This document shows positions 25,356 to 34,323 of a DNA stretch of 64,000 bases, piece after piece; the stretch's first letter is position 1, and each line of letters begins with the position of its first letter. Both the position numbers and the translations under genes were made by a program. This DNA comes from Paenibacillus pabuli (GTDB lineage: Bacteria; Bacillota; Bacilli; Paenibacillales; Paenibacillaceae). The notes under the pieces are model-generated. The model saw nothing but the letters and a program-made list of their open reading frames with translations. It was not told the origin of the DNA and ran no database searches. Location of the stretch: positions 4,712,001-4,776,000 of the forward strand of contig NZ_CP073714.1 in NCBI RefSeq assembly GCF_023101145.1. The letters run 5' to 3'.

Positions 25356-25796
25356 CTGAGAAAATATATCTATGTAATTAGCTGTATAATGCTTTTGTTT
25401 ATGAGCCTTACCGGTTGTACAGTGGACAACATACAAAAAAAGGGAGATCAGGTTATCGTTCAACAACCGGTTGAGAACTCCAATCAATACACCCTATATA
25501 GAAAAATTACCGATCCAGCACAAGTGCATGCCATTAGGAGCATCACCCGCTCCATTCGATCAAATAATACTATAGCGGATATGGTGCGGCCTCCGGATTA
25601 TAAATTCTTTTTCGAGAAAAAGAACACAACTTCCTCAGATAAAAGTGTCATCTATAATCTCTGGATCAGTCCACATCAGGATCAGGTTGAGATCATCATT
25701 GAAAACAAGCCTGCTTATGTTCAATTAACCAAGGCGAAATCTGCCAAACTTTTCGAACTTATCACAGGGGAAAAGCTTCCGGGGGATGTTGAATAA
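25356..25796 (+). CDS. Small lipoprotein, probable CTG start, unknown function
   Basis: A 146-residue lipoprotein. The best start is CTG at 25356: GGGGGG lies 6 bases upstream, and the resulting N-terminus (L)RKYIYVISCIM gives a basic n-region and hydrophobic core ending in the lipobox LTGC (Cys 21). The first in-frame ATG (25389) has no ribosome binding site and would leave only MLLFMSLTGC without positive charge. The mature part is polar, with SDKSVIYNLWISPHQDQVEI suggesting a small beta domain. No family is recognised. It is convergent with the nucleobase permease gene. Confidence 0.65.
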   Translation: MRKYIYVISCIMLLFMSLTGCTVDNIQKKGDQVIVQQPVENSNQYTLYRKITDPAQVHAIRSITRSIRSNNTIADMVRPPDYKFFFEKKNTTSSDKSVIYNLWISPHQDQVEIIIENKPAYVQLTKAKSAKLFELITGEKLPGDVE

Positions 25797-25844
25797 ATAT
25801 ACCCAAATTGTACGCTACAGATGCTGCAGTTCAACCCAACATAA

Positions 25845-25906
25845 AGACCCAAGAGGTTCATTGGCGAGGGGAATCATTGCACCTCAATCCATACCATCTT
25901 GGGTCT
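25845..25906. terminator. Inverted repeat between convergent genes
   Basis: AGACCCAAGA (25845–25854) and its exact complement TCTTGGGTCT (25897–25906) are 42 bases apart. Short T-runs lie on the flanks. It could end either the lipoprotein or the permease transcript. Confidence 0.4.
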
Positions 25907-25949
25907 GTTCCATTTATTCAGACTACATGCCTGTTAAACAAAACAATCA

Positions 25950-27266
25950 TTACGTATGTGCTTCCTGAGCCTGTACGGGCTGTACGGGCAGACTCTCTTT
26001 TTTGAATCCAAGGTTAAAGAAGATATTGAGAAGGATGGCACACAAACTGCCTGTGATAATACCATCACTAACAATAATGCGAATACTTTGAGGCAGCTGG
26101 GCAAACAGATCAGGTACAGCCGTAACGCCAAGGCCGAGCGATACCGAACAAGCAACAATTAACAGATTCGTTTGCTTGCTGAAATCCACCTGTTGAAGCA
26201 TTTTAATCCCGGAAGAGACCACCATGCCAAACAGAACAACCGTCGCCCCTCCAAGTACAGCGCTGGGGATAATCGTTGCGAATGCCGCAACTTTGGGGAT
26301 GAGTCCGAGAAAAATCAGGATACCTCCGGCTGCAACAACCACATTGGTCGTTTTCACTTTGGAGAGCTGTACCAAACCGACATTCTGGGCGAATGTGTTG
26401 TATGGAAAAGCATTGAAGATACCTCCAAGCACAAAGGCAAGGCCTTCTGCGCGGTAACCTCGTGCCAGATCCTTTTCGTCAATCGGCTGATCACAGATTT
26501 TGCTCAAGGCCATGAACACACCTGTAGACTCGATAATAACAACCGTGCCGACAATAATCATGGTAATGATCGGACCGATCTCAAAAGTAGGCCATCCAAA
26601 ATAAAAGGGCTGGGGCAAATGGAACCAGGAGGCTTCTTGTACAGCGCTGAAATTCACCTTCCCCATAAGGGCCGCAACGAGAGTACCCACAATAATACCG
26701 AGGAGAACTGCGAGGGATTTGACAAAACCGCGGGCATATCGATTCAACACCAGAATAAAGAGCAATACCCCAAATGAGAGAGCCAAATTGTCCAGACTGC
26801 CGAAATTTTCGCTGTTGGCTCCGCCTGCCATGTTTTTGATCCCCGTTGGAATCAGTGCCAGACCAATGATGGTCACGACCGTTCCGATCACGACGGGAGG
26901 AAACAGTTTAACAATTTTACTAAAGAAGACCGCACATATAACGATGAAAATTCCTGCTGCGATGATGGAGCCGTAAATAGCCGGAATTCCATATTGTGAC
27001 CCAATCGCAATCATGGGTGTCACAGCGACAAATGAGCTTCCCAGAACCGCTGGCAAGCCAATCCCCAAATATTTACCTTTGCGTGCTTGAAGCCATGTCG
27101 CGATACCACAGGTTAACAGGTCAATCGATACCAGGTATGCCAATTGCTCTGCAGTCAGATTTAACGCTCTTCCCACAAGCAGAGGGACCAAAATGGCTCC
27201 GGCATACATCGCCAATACGTGCTGAATTCCCAGTGAAAAAACCTTCATTTTCTTAGTTTCACTCAT
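25950..27266 (-). CDS. NCS2 family nucleobase permease (xanthine/uracil type)
   Basis: Membrane symporter importing purine or pyrimidine bases. The 438-residue product starts MSETKKMKVFSLGIQHVLAM behind AGGGGGC; the longer open frame upstream has no ribosome binding site. About 12–14 helices are seen, with the family motif VIIESTGVFMALSKI followed by AFPYNTFAQNVGLVQLSKVK, which includes the substrate-site NxGxxxLT/Sx(K/T)-like segment. It is closer to xanthine/uric acid permeases (PbuX/PucJ style) than to UraA, but this is a judgement from short motifs. No purine riboswitch was found in the 340-bp upstream region. Confidence 0.88.
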   Translation of the reverse strand: MSETKKMKVFSLGIQHVLAMYAGAILVPLLVGRALNLTAEQLAYLVSIDLLTCGIATWLQARKGKYLGIGLPAVLGSSFVAVTPMIAIGSQYGIPAIYGSIIAAGIFIVICAVFFSKIVKLFPPVVIGTVVTIIGLALIPTGIKNMAGGANSENFGSLDNLALSFGVLLFILVLNRYARGFVKSLAVLLGIIVGTLVAALMGKVNFSAVQEASWFHLPQPFYFGWPTFEIGPIITMIIVGTVVIIESTGVFMALSKICDQPIDEKDLARGYRAEGLAFVLGGIFNAFPYNTFAQNVGLVQLSKVKTTNVVVAAGGILIFLGLIPKVAAFATIIPSAVLGGATVVLFGMVVSSGIKMLQQVDFSKQTNLLIVACSVSLGLGVTAVPDLFAQLPQSIRIIVSDGIITGSLCAILLNIFFNLGFKKESLPVQPVQAQEAHT

Positions 27267-27510
27267 CCCTACATGCCCCCTGTAAATTAGAATCACTTTA
27301 CCGCTGCAAATCATGTTATGTTGATTCACATTATATAAACATTCAGGAAAAGTTCCATGATTCATAACATACAATTGTTTCAAGTTATAAAGAAAACTCA
27401 TTATATTGGGCGCTTTGTACAAAAAGAATGAGCAGACCTTCTCCATTTGTTATATTATCTGACATATAAAATTCCAAGTCACTTTCACATCTCCAGACTC
27501 TCTCCCAATC

Positions 27511-27549
27511 AAAAACATAAAAAGGCCAGCCAGAAAACTCTGACTAACC
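27511..27549 (-). terminator. Terminator after the Dabb-domain gene
   Basis: On the minus strand an 11-bp stem with several G-U pairs (GGTTAGTCAGA with TCTGGCTGGCC, loop GTTT) is followed by TTTTTATGTTTTT. The remaining 27267–27510 holds the permease promoter region and no gene; CATAACAT/ATGTTATG inverted repeats occur there. Confidence 0.7.
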
Positions 27550-27613
27550 TGATCATTTGAAAGTCACCAGCATGGCGACTTCTTTTGCATAATTTGCAAT
27601 AGGATGCGCAGAC

Positions 27614-27913
27614 TCAGATCGGATAATCGACCACGATCACATTTTCCACCCATTCATTCAGGGAAGCTACAAAAGCCTGATGAGCAGGATGCGGGCCATA
27701 AGCACGCAGCGCTTCCTGATCTTCAAACGTAACCCTCAAACCAAGCGTGAAACCTTGAATATGATTCGTTTCCTCTGTTACATTAATCCCTGCGGTGAGA
27801 TCCACAATTCCAGGAATCTGTTCCTGTAACGCTAGCAATTGAGCCACCAATTCCTGCTGTTTGACCGGAGTGATTGCATCATTCAATTTGAATACGACCA
27901 AATGTTCATACAT
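27614..27913 (-). CDS. Stress-responsive dimeric alpha/beta-barrel (Dabb) protein
   Basis: A 99-residue protein with the Dabb pattern: MYEHLVVFKLND at the start, a helix with LLALQEQIPGIVDLTAGINV, then FTLGLRVTFEDQEALRAYGPHPAHQAF. Such proteins form dimers and are annotated as stress proteins or small cofactor-free enzymes; the substrate is unknown. It lies downstream of the PadR–DUF3533 pair on the same strand and may be read through from it. A terminator follows. Confidence 0.88.
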   Translation of the reverse strand: MYEHLVVFKLNDAITPVKQQELVAQLLALQEQIPGIVDLTAGINVTEETNHIQGFTLGLRVTFEDQEALRAYGPHPAHQAFVASLNEWVENVIVVDYPI

Positions 27914-27946
27914 TATCTTCTCATCCTCATTTCTTTAACAAGATAT

Positions 27947-28492
27947 TTAGCTTTTTAATACTCTGCTGCGAACATGATTCAGCAGCTTCTGAAGCCAGAT
28001 CATATCACTTTGGATCGAGTGGTAAGCATGATCTCGCATCAACAATAATGCATCTTTCAGATCCTCCTGAACATCAAGATCCTTGGGTCTATGAAAATCA
28101 ATATACTGCAGCCTCTTATTCATCTTCTCAATAATATCCTCAATTAAATAAGCAATCTTTTGATTATCGACCTTATCCAAATGGACCAACGCAGCGTATA
28201 AGGACTGAACGTTCGTAAACTTCTGGAACACTTTATATATGCTCTCTTCCAGGGACTGGCGTCCTTTTTCAGTGATTCCGTATGTCGTTTTGTCCGGTCG
28301 ATTGTCAGTCTGGATCGTTTCTACCTTCTCGATCAGGCCCTTCTTCAGTAACACTTCAAAATTATAATAAATGGTGCCTTCGGTAATCTTGGCATCCGTT
28401 TGATCCAAATGTTTACCAATTCGTTTCTTAATATCATAGGGATAACAATTCCCCTCACTTAGTGCACCGAGTATAAATATTTGAATCGACAT
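27947..28492 (-). CDS. PadR family regulator next to DUF3533 exporter-like gene
   Basis: A 181-residue winged-helix repressor. The preferred start gives MSIQIFILGALSEGNCYPYD, the classic PadR opening, with GGGGG eight bases upstream; an in-frame ATG at 28540 with AAGGG is the alternative. DNA-binding and wing residues are in ITEGTIYYNFEVLLKKGLI and KTTYGITEKGRQSL, followed by a long helical C-terminal domain. It is transcribed after the DUF3533 membrane gene. The palindrome in that gene's promoter (29751–29770) is its probable operator, implying autoregulation. Confidence 0.88.
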   Translation of the reverse strand: MSIQIFILGALSEGNCYPYDIKKRIGKHLDQTDAKITEGTIYYNFEVLLKKGLIEKVETIQTDNRPDKTTYGITEKGRQSLEESIYKVFQKFTNVQSLYAALVHLDKVDNQKIAYLIEDIIEKMNKRLQYIDFHRPKDLDVQEDLKDALLLMRDHAYHSIQSDMIWLQKLLNHVRSRVLKS

Positions 28493-28563
28493 TGTGACTG
28501 CCCCCATTCTGCTCATCCAAGGGTACAGCTTCTTCCTCATCGCCTACCCTTACAACTTCTATT

Positions 28564-29721
28564 TTATATCATAACGGGCTGTTGTACAGACTCCTGTGTC
28601 GTATCGGTCTCTTTCGCTTTTTTGAAATGATGAATGGCTGTATTGATAACAAAGGCGCCCACGCCCACAAGCGCCAATCCGACCGCATATTGAACCGTCT
28701 TCCCTCCGCCGAAGAGAATATTATAATCCAGATGTGTTGAATAGAACATTGGTGTGATCTGACTCACAAATTTGAAATAACCTGGCATCATCTCCGGTGA
28801 CATGGACGTCCCGTTCGCAATGGATTGGCTTAGTACAAATATCATATTGATCAGCATTCCACCTTGACCAAGAAGCATGATAAAGATACTTGTGAACTCA
28901 ATCGACACAAACAGCTGCAAACTGTGTATCATCCACATTTTCAAAAACACTTCAACTCCATACCCCTGCACCATAAAATAAATGCCGATCCCTACAAGTG
29001 GAGCAAGGATGGAAACAAGCAGGTTCGTACCTCGCATTGCGAAGAACGCTCTCCATTTTCCCATCTCTCCTTGCAGCTGCTTCATCCCGCCAATGCTTTG
29101 CATCGCGTAGATCATGGCTCCAACATAGAGCGCCATGGTGATAAACATCGGTGCCATCTGATTTTGCATGCCTGCTGGCTGCGGGTTGCTCATAACGATG
29201 TCGGATGATACTTTGGCCATGGTGGATTCCACAATCTGCTTCGATTGCTCCGCAGGAACCTGCATACTGCTCAATACTCCTTCGAAGCTCTGTGCCTGAA
29301 TCTGAGCGCTCATCTGCGCAGTGATTTCAGCAGCTACATTTTTCATTGAACTAGTAATCGTTGTTGGGTTCGACTCATTAATCAGGTACTGCAGTTGAGC
29401 TTTACCGCCTTGTTCAGACAGTTTCTCCGTAAAATCACCCGGTATACGAATGATCATATGAATATCGCGGTCTTCAAGCCCTATCTTCGCCTGTTCCAAT
29501 GATTCATTGGTTACTACCGAAAATGGCAGTTGTTTTTGCAATTTTTGTACAAATTCAGTACCGGACTGCTGGTCCTCGTTAACAATGGCAACGGTGAGAT
29601 TGGATACATTTTTGGGGATTGCACTGTACCCAGACATGAAAACGGTCAACATTACAATTTGGTAAAAAACGATCATAAATATGCCTGCTTTAACTCCGCC
29701 ATGCTTCAGTATATTCTTCAC
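28564..29721 (-). CDS. DUF3533 / YhgE-Pip-like ABC-2 type membrane protein
   Basis: A 385-residue membrane protein. One helix at the N-terminus (GIFMIVFYQIVMLTVFMSGY) is followed by a large extracytoplasmic domain (about 35–185) starting NVSNLTVAIVNEDQQSG. Five helices follow toward the C-terminus (for example FITMALYVGAMIYAM and LLVSILAPLVGIGIYFM). This is the layout of YhgE/Pip and DUF3533 proteins, often PadR- or TetR-controlled and linked to export or resistance, but lacking their own ATPase. The start is GTG at 29721 behind AGGTGGAG. It is divergent from the P450 gene and co-transcribed with padR. Confidence 0.8.
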   Translation of the reverse strand: MKNILKHGGVKAGIFMIVFYQIVMLTVFMSGYSAIPKNVSNLTVAIVNEDQQSGTEFVQKLQKQLPFSVVTNESLEQAKIGLEDRDIHMIIRIPGDFTEKLSEQGGKAQLQYLINESNPTTITSSMKNVAAEITAQMSAQIQAQSFEGVLSSMQVPAEQSKQIVESTMAKVSSDIVMSNPQPAGMQNQMAPMFITMALYVGAMIYAMQSIGGMKQLQGEMGKWRAFFAMRGTNLLVSILAPLVGIGIYFMVQGYGVEVFLKMWMIHSLQLFVSIEFTSIFIMLLGQGGMLINMIFVLSQSIANGTSMSPEMMPGYFKFVSQITPMFYSTHLDYNILFGGGKTVQYAVGLALVGVGAFVINTAIHHFKKAKETDTTQESVQQPVMI

Positions 29722-29750
29722 TCTTACTCCACCTTGTTGTTTTGATTTAA

Positions 29751-29791
29751 ACTACTTGAATTAAAGTACTCTTGTTTGTTATATTTGTCAA
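29751..29791. promoter_or_regulatory. Divergent promoters with an overlapping 20-bp palindrome
   Basis: The imperfect palindrome 29751–29770 has arms ACTACTT and AAGTACT. On the minus strand TTGACA (29786–29791) and TACTTT (29763–29768) are 17 bp apart and drive the DUF3533–PadR operon. On the plus strand TTGAAT (29756–29761) and TTATAT (29779–29784), also 17 bp apart, would drive the P450 gene. The palindrome covers the minus -10 and plus -35 elements, so one bound repressor could block both. Confidence 0.65.
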
Positions 29792-29817
29792 TGAGACCAA
29801 CAAAGGAGGCGAAATGA

Positions 29818-31071
29818 ATGACGAAGAGCTCTATTATTTCTCTGTCTGAAATCACGAATTTTCAATCGAAAGAAGAAGAATTCAGTCCCTACCGTTGGTA
29901 TCACAGCATGCTGAATCAGGAACCTGTCATCTACAATGAAGAGACCGATTCCTGGCATGTATTCAGGTACGAACTTGTCAAAACTGTGCTTAATGATCAT
30001 GAGCACTTCTCCAGCGTGAGAAAAAGATCAATTGTAAACGTGGGATATTCAAATGAAGAAGGTGCGGACAGCGAGCATCACATTCCGGACAAGCTGGATA
30101 TCCACAACGTAGATCCTCCGGAACATCGCAAGCGAAGATCATTGCTGGCGAGTGCATTTACACCCAGAAGTCTCAAGCTCTGGGAACCAAGAATTGAGGC
30201 AGTCGCAGAAGAGCTGATCAGAGAATTCAAACACCAATCGGAAGTGGACATCGTTGAAGCGTATACGAGCATGTTTCCTGTTATTATCATGTCTGACCTG
30301 CTCGGCATTCCTTCAAAAGACCGCCATTTGTTCAAGGACTGGGTTGATACCTTATTTATGCCGACGACCGATGCTACTTTTGATCAAATTAACCAGATGA
30401 AAAAGATTGCCGGGGAAGAATATTTCAAGTACTTGTACCCCTTCGTTGTTTCCAAAAGATCCAATCTGGGAGAAGATATCATCTCAGATCTAATCCAGGT
30501 TGAGGTGGATGGAGAACACTTCACCGATGAAGAGATTGTGAGAACCACCATGTTTATTTTGGGCGCAGGTATAGAAACAACAAGCAACTTGTTGGCCAAC
30601 TCGTTCTATGCCCTTCTATATGACCAACCGGAATTGTATGCCGAACTCAAAGAAAATCTCGACCTTGTTCCCGCCGCGGTAGAAGAGATGCTAAGATATC
30701 GCTTTCATATCAGCAAAATGGACCGCATGGTCAAAGAGGATAACGATCTGCTTGGGGTGAAGCTCAAAAAGGGAGACGCCATTGTCGCGTGGATGAGTGC
30801 TGCCAATATGGATGAGAACATGTTCGAAGATCCGTTCACCTTGAATATTCATCGATCCAATAATAATAAACAGCTTGCGTTTGGTTTTGGTACTCATTTC
30901 TGTTTGGGTGCTCCTCTAGCCCGTCTGGAGGGTAAAATTGTACTGACCACCTTCCTAAAAACCTTCACCAGAATTGAACCCGTGGCCGGATTCAATCTGG
31001 AGGATAACCTGACTCCTTCTGCGGCTGGACAGTCTTTAACGAGCCTGCCTTTGAAGCTGTATACCGTCTAG
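29818..31071 (+). CDS. Cytochrome P450
   Basis: Soluble heme-thiolate monooxygenase of 417 residues. The heme-binding loop FGFGTHFC (355–362) gives the Cys ligand at about 362, followed by LGAPLARLE. The I-helix motif is FILGAGIETTSNLL with Glu in the acid position, and the K-helix Glu-x-x-Arg is EEMLR. Length and motif spacing fit the CYP107/CYP109-type class of bacilli, which hydroxylate fatty acids, steroids or antibiotics; the natural substrate is not evident. No ferredoxin or reductase gene is adjacent. A GGAGG ribosome binding site precedes the ATG, and a terminator follows. Confidence 0.95.
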   Translation: MTKSSIISLSEITNFQSKEEEFSPYRWYHSMLNQEPVIYNEETDSWHVFRYELVKTVLNDHEHFSSVRKRSIVNVGYSNEEGADSEHHIPDKLDIHNVDPPEHRKRRSLLASAFTPRSLKLWEPRIEAVAEELIREFKHQSEVDIVEAYTSMFPVIIMSDLLGIPSKDRHLFKDWVDTLFMPTTDATFDQINQMKKIAGEEYFKYLYPFVVSKRSNLGEDIISDLIQVEVDGEHFTDEEIVRTTMFILGAGIETTSNLLANSFYALLYDQPELYAELKENLDLVPAAVEEMLRYRFHISKMDRMVKEDNDLLGVKLKKGDAIVAWMSAANMDENMFEDPFTLNIHRSNNNKQLAFGFGTHFCLGAPLARLEGKIVLTTFLKTFTRIEPVAGFNLEDNLTPSAAGQSLTSLPLKLYTV

Positions 31072-31107
31072 AAGAAGTTCGGCATTTCCGCCATAAATGC
31101 TAAATTA

Positions 31108-31160
31108 AACCAAAATACTCGTCTCCCCTTAGTAAGGGGCAGTCGGTATTTTGGTTTTTT
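31108..31160 (+). terminator. Terminator after P450
   Basis: AACCAAAATAC pairs with GTATTTTGGTT; an inner CCCCTT/AAGGGG stem is nested inside and six T follow. Confidence 0.92.
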
Positions 31161-31258
31161 ATATATTTGAACAAATCAGAGCGAGCAATATCGTCCAAGA
31201 AACTCCCTTCTTTTCATATTATAATGACAATTAACTTACCAGAAAGAAGGTGCATCAG

Positions 31259-32110
31259 GTGACTCGCGAAGTGAGAACCGTTGTATTCGATACCGATCTA
31301 CAACTTGAAGCCTATCAGTTCGAAGGTATTATGCAGAAATTCCCCAATCATTTTCATGACTATTACGTCATTGGATTTATTGAGCAAGGCAAGCGGCATC
31401 TCGTATGTAATAACGAAGAATACATTCTGAACACTGGAGACATGATTATTTTTAATCCGTATGATCCCCATGCCTGCGAACAGGTAGACGGCAGAACCCT
31501 GGATTATCGCTGTATCAACATTCAACCTGAGGTCATGCGCCAATATGTAAAGGAAATTACCGGACAAGATGACTTGCCGCGGTTTACTTGCCCTGTTCTC
31601 TATCAAAGCGAACATGTCGCTTCATTACATGAGCTGCATCAGATGATTTTGGAAGAGCAAGCTGACTTTCACAAAGAAGAACTGCTGCTCTTTCTGCTGG
31701 AACAGCTGATGAGAGAATATGCAGATGCCGAACCGCCCATTTCCGCCCAGGACGTCACCATCGAGATTAGACGCATATGCGAGTACATAGAGACTCATTA
31801 TATGGAGAGTATTACGCTGAACCAGTTAGTCGAGTTAACAGGGCTGAGCAAGTACCATCTATTGCGTTTATTTACTCGTCAAAAAGGGATCTCTCCCTAC
31901 CGCTATCTGGAAACGATTCGCATCAATCAGGCCAAGCGGTTATTGGAACAAGGCCAGCTCCCGATCGAGGTCGCCGCGCAGACCGGTTTCAGTGACCAGA
32001 GTCATTTTACAAACTTTTTCAAAAAACTGATCGGCCTGACACCCAAGCAATATAGACGCATCTTCAACCATGAAGTGGATTCAATACGTACTGCGGATAA
32101 GCAGTCATGA
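31259..32110 (+). CDS. AraC family regulator with cupin N-terminal domain
   Basis: A 283-residue one-component regulator. The N-terminal cupin-like sensor includes FPNHFHDYYVIGFIEQGKR and GDMIIFNPYDPHACE. Two helix-turn-helix units lie in the last 100 residues: LNQLVELTGLSKYHLLRLF and PIEVAAQTGFSDQSHFTNFF, ending GLTPKQYRR. The chosen GTG at 31259 is eight bases from AAGAAGG; the GTG at 31250 overlaps it. It overlaps the EamA gene by 4 bp, so it probably controls that transporter or is simply co-expressed with it. Confidence 0.92.
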   Translation: MTREVRTVVFDTDLQLEAYQFEGIMQKFPNHFHDYYVIGFIEQGKRHLVCNNEEYILNTGDMIIFNPYDPHACEQVDGRTLDYRCINIQPEVMRQYVKEITGQDDLPRFTCPVLYQSEHVASLHELHQMILEEQADFHKEELLLFLLEQLMREYADAEPPISAQDVTIEIRRICEYIETHYMESITLNQLVELTGLSKYHLLRLFTRQKGISPYRYLETIRINQAKRLLEQGQLPIEVAAQTGFSDQSHFTNFFKKLIGLTPKQYRRIFNHEVDSIRTADKQS

Positions 32111-33039
32111 CACGTCAAAACAAAATCTCCACTGGACACCTGTTGGCCTTACTTACGATCCTGATCTGGGGAACAACATTTATATCCACCAAGATGCTGT
32201 TGATTGATTTCACTCCGGTGGAGATTCTCTTTTTCCGTTTCGTCATCGGCTATGTGGTGTTATTCCTGATCTATCCGCGAATGATGCGAATTACCTCATT
32301 CAGTGAAGAAATGCTGTTTATCGGGGCAGGGTTATGCGGGGTTACGTTATATTTTCTCATTGAAAATATTGCACTGGTGTACACCCTGGCTTCCAACGTA
32401 GGTGTTATTGTTTCGATTGCCCCTTTCTTTACCGCAGTCCTTGCACATTTTTTCCTGGATGGAGAGAGATTGCACAAGCGGTTTATCGTGGGCTTCGCCA
32501 TTGCCTTGACTGGCATTATCCTTATTGGATTCAACGGCAGTTTCATTCTGCAACTGAATCCGCTGGGGGATCTGCTCGCTTTCGTGGCCCCTGCTGTGTG
32601 GGCGGTCTACTCTGTACTCATGCGCAAAATAGGTGAACTCTCCTATCACACTATCGGGGCTACTCGTAAAGTGTTTTTTTATGGCCTAGTATTCATGCTG
32701 CCAGCCCTGTTCTTGTTTGAATTTCAATTTGATCTTACGCGCTTCGCCAACACGGCCAATCTCATGAACCTGCTCTTTCTTGGACTGGGTGCCTCGGCCT
32801 TATGTTTTGTAACCTGGAACCGGGCAGTGAGTCTTCTGGGAGCCGTCAAAACAAGTGTGTACATTTATTTGGTGCCTGTCATTACTGTCGTCGCCTCTGC
32901 ACTGATGCTGCATGAGCGGATTACCTGGATCACGCTGCTCGGGGCTCTGTTAACATTGGTCGGATCATTCATTTCAGAGAAAAAGTACAAAGAAAAGACG
33001 ACAACCGTAGTAAGTTGCCAGAAATTCAATAATATATGA
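32107..33039 (+). CDS. EamA family (DMT) transporter
   Basis: A 310-residue membrane protein with ten helices in two EamA repeats. The first repeat opens LLALLTILIWGTTFISTKML and the second contains GDLLAFVAPAVWAVYSVLMRK; GASALCFVTWNRAVSLLG and VYIYLVPVITVVASALML close the fold. Members export amino acids, nucleotide sugars or drugs; the substrate is unknown. Its start ATG overlaps the AraC stop (ATGA), an arrangement also seen in AraC-EamA pairs elsewhere in Firmicutes. Confidence 0.92.
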   Translation: MTRQNKISTGHLLALLTILIWGTTFISTKMLLIDFTPVEILFFRFVIGYVVLFLIYPRMMRITSFSEEMLFIGAGLCGVTLYFLIENIALVYTLASNVGVIVSIAPFFTAVLAHFFLDGERLHKRFIVGFAIALTGIILIGFNGSFILQLNPLGDLLAFVAPAVWAVYSVLMRKIGELSYHTIGATRKVFFYGLVFMLPALFLFEFQFDLTRFANTANLMNLLFLGLGASALCFVTWNRAVSLLGAVKTSVYIYLVPVITVVASALMLHERITWITLLGALLTLVGSFISEKKYKEKTTTVVSCQKFNNI

Positions 33040-33061
33040 CTTCATCCCTCGTCCAGAACTC

Positions 33062-33094
33062 AAAAAGAAGCATTAATCCCTAAGGGATTAGTGC
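33062..33094 (-). terminator. Terminator between EamA and rluF genes
   Basis: GCATTAATCCC pairs with GGGATTAGTGC with one G-T pair. On the minus strand it is followed by TTCTTTTTG, so it mainly ends rluF; plus-strand transcripts may also stop here. Confidence 0.75.
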
Positions 33095-33120
33095 CTCTCT
33101 TCATTTTGCGGGGACATCTT

Positions 33121-33813
33121 CTAATTCAACATGGATAAAAGTTTCTCCAACTCCTGCTTCTCCAGATGTCTCCATTGCCCACGTTCCAGTCCGCTCAGCG
33201 TAACATTCATAATTCGAATGCGCTCCAGCTTGAGCACTCTGTACCCCAGGGCTTTGCACATTCTGCGGATTTGCAGATTAAGCCCCTGAGTCAAAATAAT
33301 ACGAAATACGTTCTCACTATGCTTATATACCTCACACGGCTTCGTCACCACATTCATAATCTCAACCCCTTGCGACATCGCCCGTACGAATTCGTCTGTC
33401 ACTGGTTTGTCTACGGTCACTACGTATTCCTTATCATGGTTATGCTCAGAACGCATCATCTTGTTCACAATATCTCCGTCATTCGTCAGAAAAATCAAAC
33501 CCTCGGACGCCTTGTCCAGCCTGCCAATCGCAAAGATACGCGAGGGATAATTCACATACTGAATAATGTTTCCCTCTACCTGCGCCGCTGCAGTGCAGAC
33601 AATGCCGATGGGTTTATTCAGAGCAAGGTATACAGGCTCGCAATTGTTAACATGAATCTCCTTGCCATCAATGAGCACGATATCTTCGGGCTCCACGTCT
33701 GCTCCTTTTTCACACACTTTACCATTAATCGTGATTCGCCCGGCTGCAATTAATCTGTTCGTTTCCCTGCGGGAGCAGTATCCCGTTTCACTTATGTATT
33801 TGTTAATTCGCAT
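33121..33813 (-). CDS. rluF: 23S rRNA pseudouridine synthase, RluF-like
   Basis: Converts a specific uridine in 23S rRNA (U2604 in E. coli) to pseudouridine. The 230-residue protein opens with the S4 RNA-binding domain MRINKYISETGYCSRRETNR. The catalytic Asp is in GRLDKASEGLIFLTNDGD (about 97), and LTQGLNLQIRRMCKALGY and RIRIMNVTLSGL follow. The last two are very close to E. coli RluF rather than RsuA or RluB. One deviation is QGLNLQIRR, where most relatives have QGLNRQIRR. Monocistronic with its own terminator. Confidence 0.9.
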   Translation of the reverse strand: MRINKYISETGYCSRRETNRLIAAGRITINGKVCEKGADVEPEDIVLIDGKEIHVNNCEPVYLALNKPIGIVCTAAAQVEGNIIQYVNYPSRIFAIGRLDKASEGLIFLTNDGDIVNKMMRSEHNHDKEYVVTVDKPVTDEFVRAMSQGVEIMNVVTKPCEVYKHSENVFRIILTQGLNLQIRRMCKALGYRVLKLERIRIMNVTLSGLERGQWRHLEKQELEKLLSMLN

Positions 33814-34323
33814 GCTCCACCACTTCTCATCTGTAATATTGCCGCTTGTTTATTGGCAATTTCATGTCGTCAGTTCTTACAATTCGTTCAATGGGTGAGT
33901 ACCATGTATTGAATTTCATCCCACATCATCTCACTTATAATGAAATGAAGCAAATGAATTCCATTTTATCATGTCATTCCGATCCCCTTTTCCCAGGCTA
34001 GCAATTGAACATTTTGCATACACTGCATTCTTCTCAAAAATGTGCAGCGTTCTAGGGCCCATCCGGATTCTCTGGTTGATACCTTAGTACATACACCAGA
34101 TTGAACATGCTAAAAACCAACATTTTAGTTTCTATTTTTTTTAGCTTCGACACGAAATCGTTTTAGGATGAACTTTATGTGAGAAAGATCATTCATTCGT
34201 CAGAACTTTACATTATTTTACAATAAAAAGCATGTACAATTGCATAATTATGGTATAAGTTATATACGAAAGAAACATTATTTACATAATATAAAATTTA
34301 TATCCATCTTAGGAGGACAACTT
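33814..34323. other. 510-bp intergenic region upstream of the MFS gene
   Basis: No supported gene. It holds the divergent promoter regions of rluF and the MFS operon, and an AT-rich hairpin near 34109–34146 (GCTAAAAA with TTTTTTAGC). The long AT-rich tract just before 34324 probably contains the MFS promoter, but several TATA-like hexamers compete and none is decisive. Confidence 0.5.

Noticed and set aside
27267..27510. Possible purine riboswitch before the NCS2 permease
   Set aside because: The conserved TATA…ATGG-type junction sequences and the three-way stem could not be placed; only AT-rich sequence and CATAACAT inverted repeats are seen.
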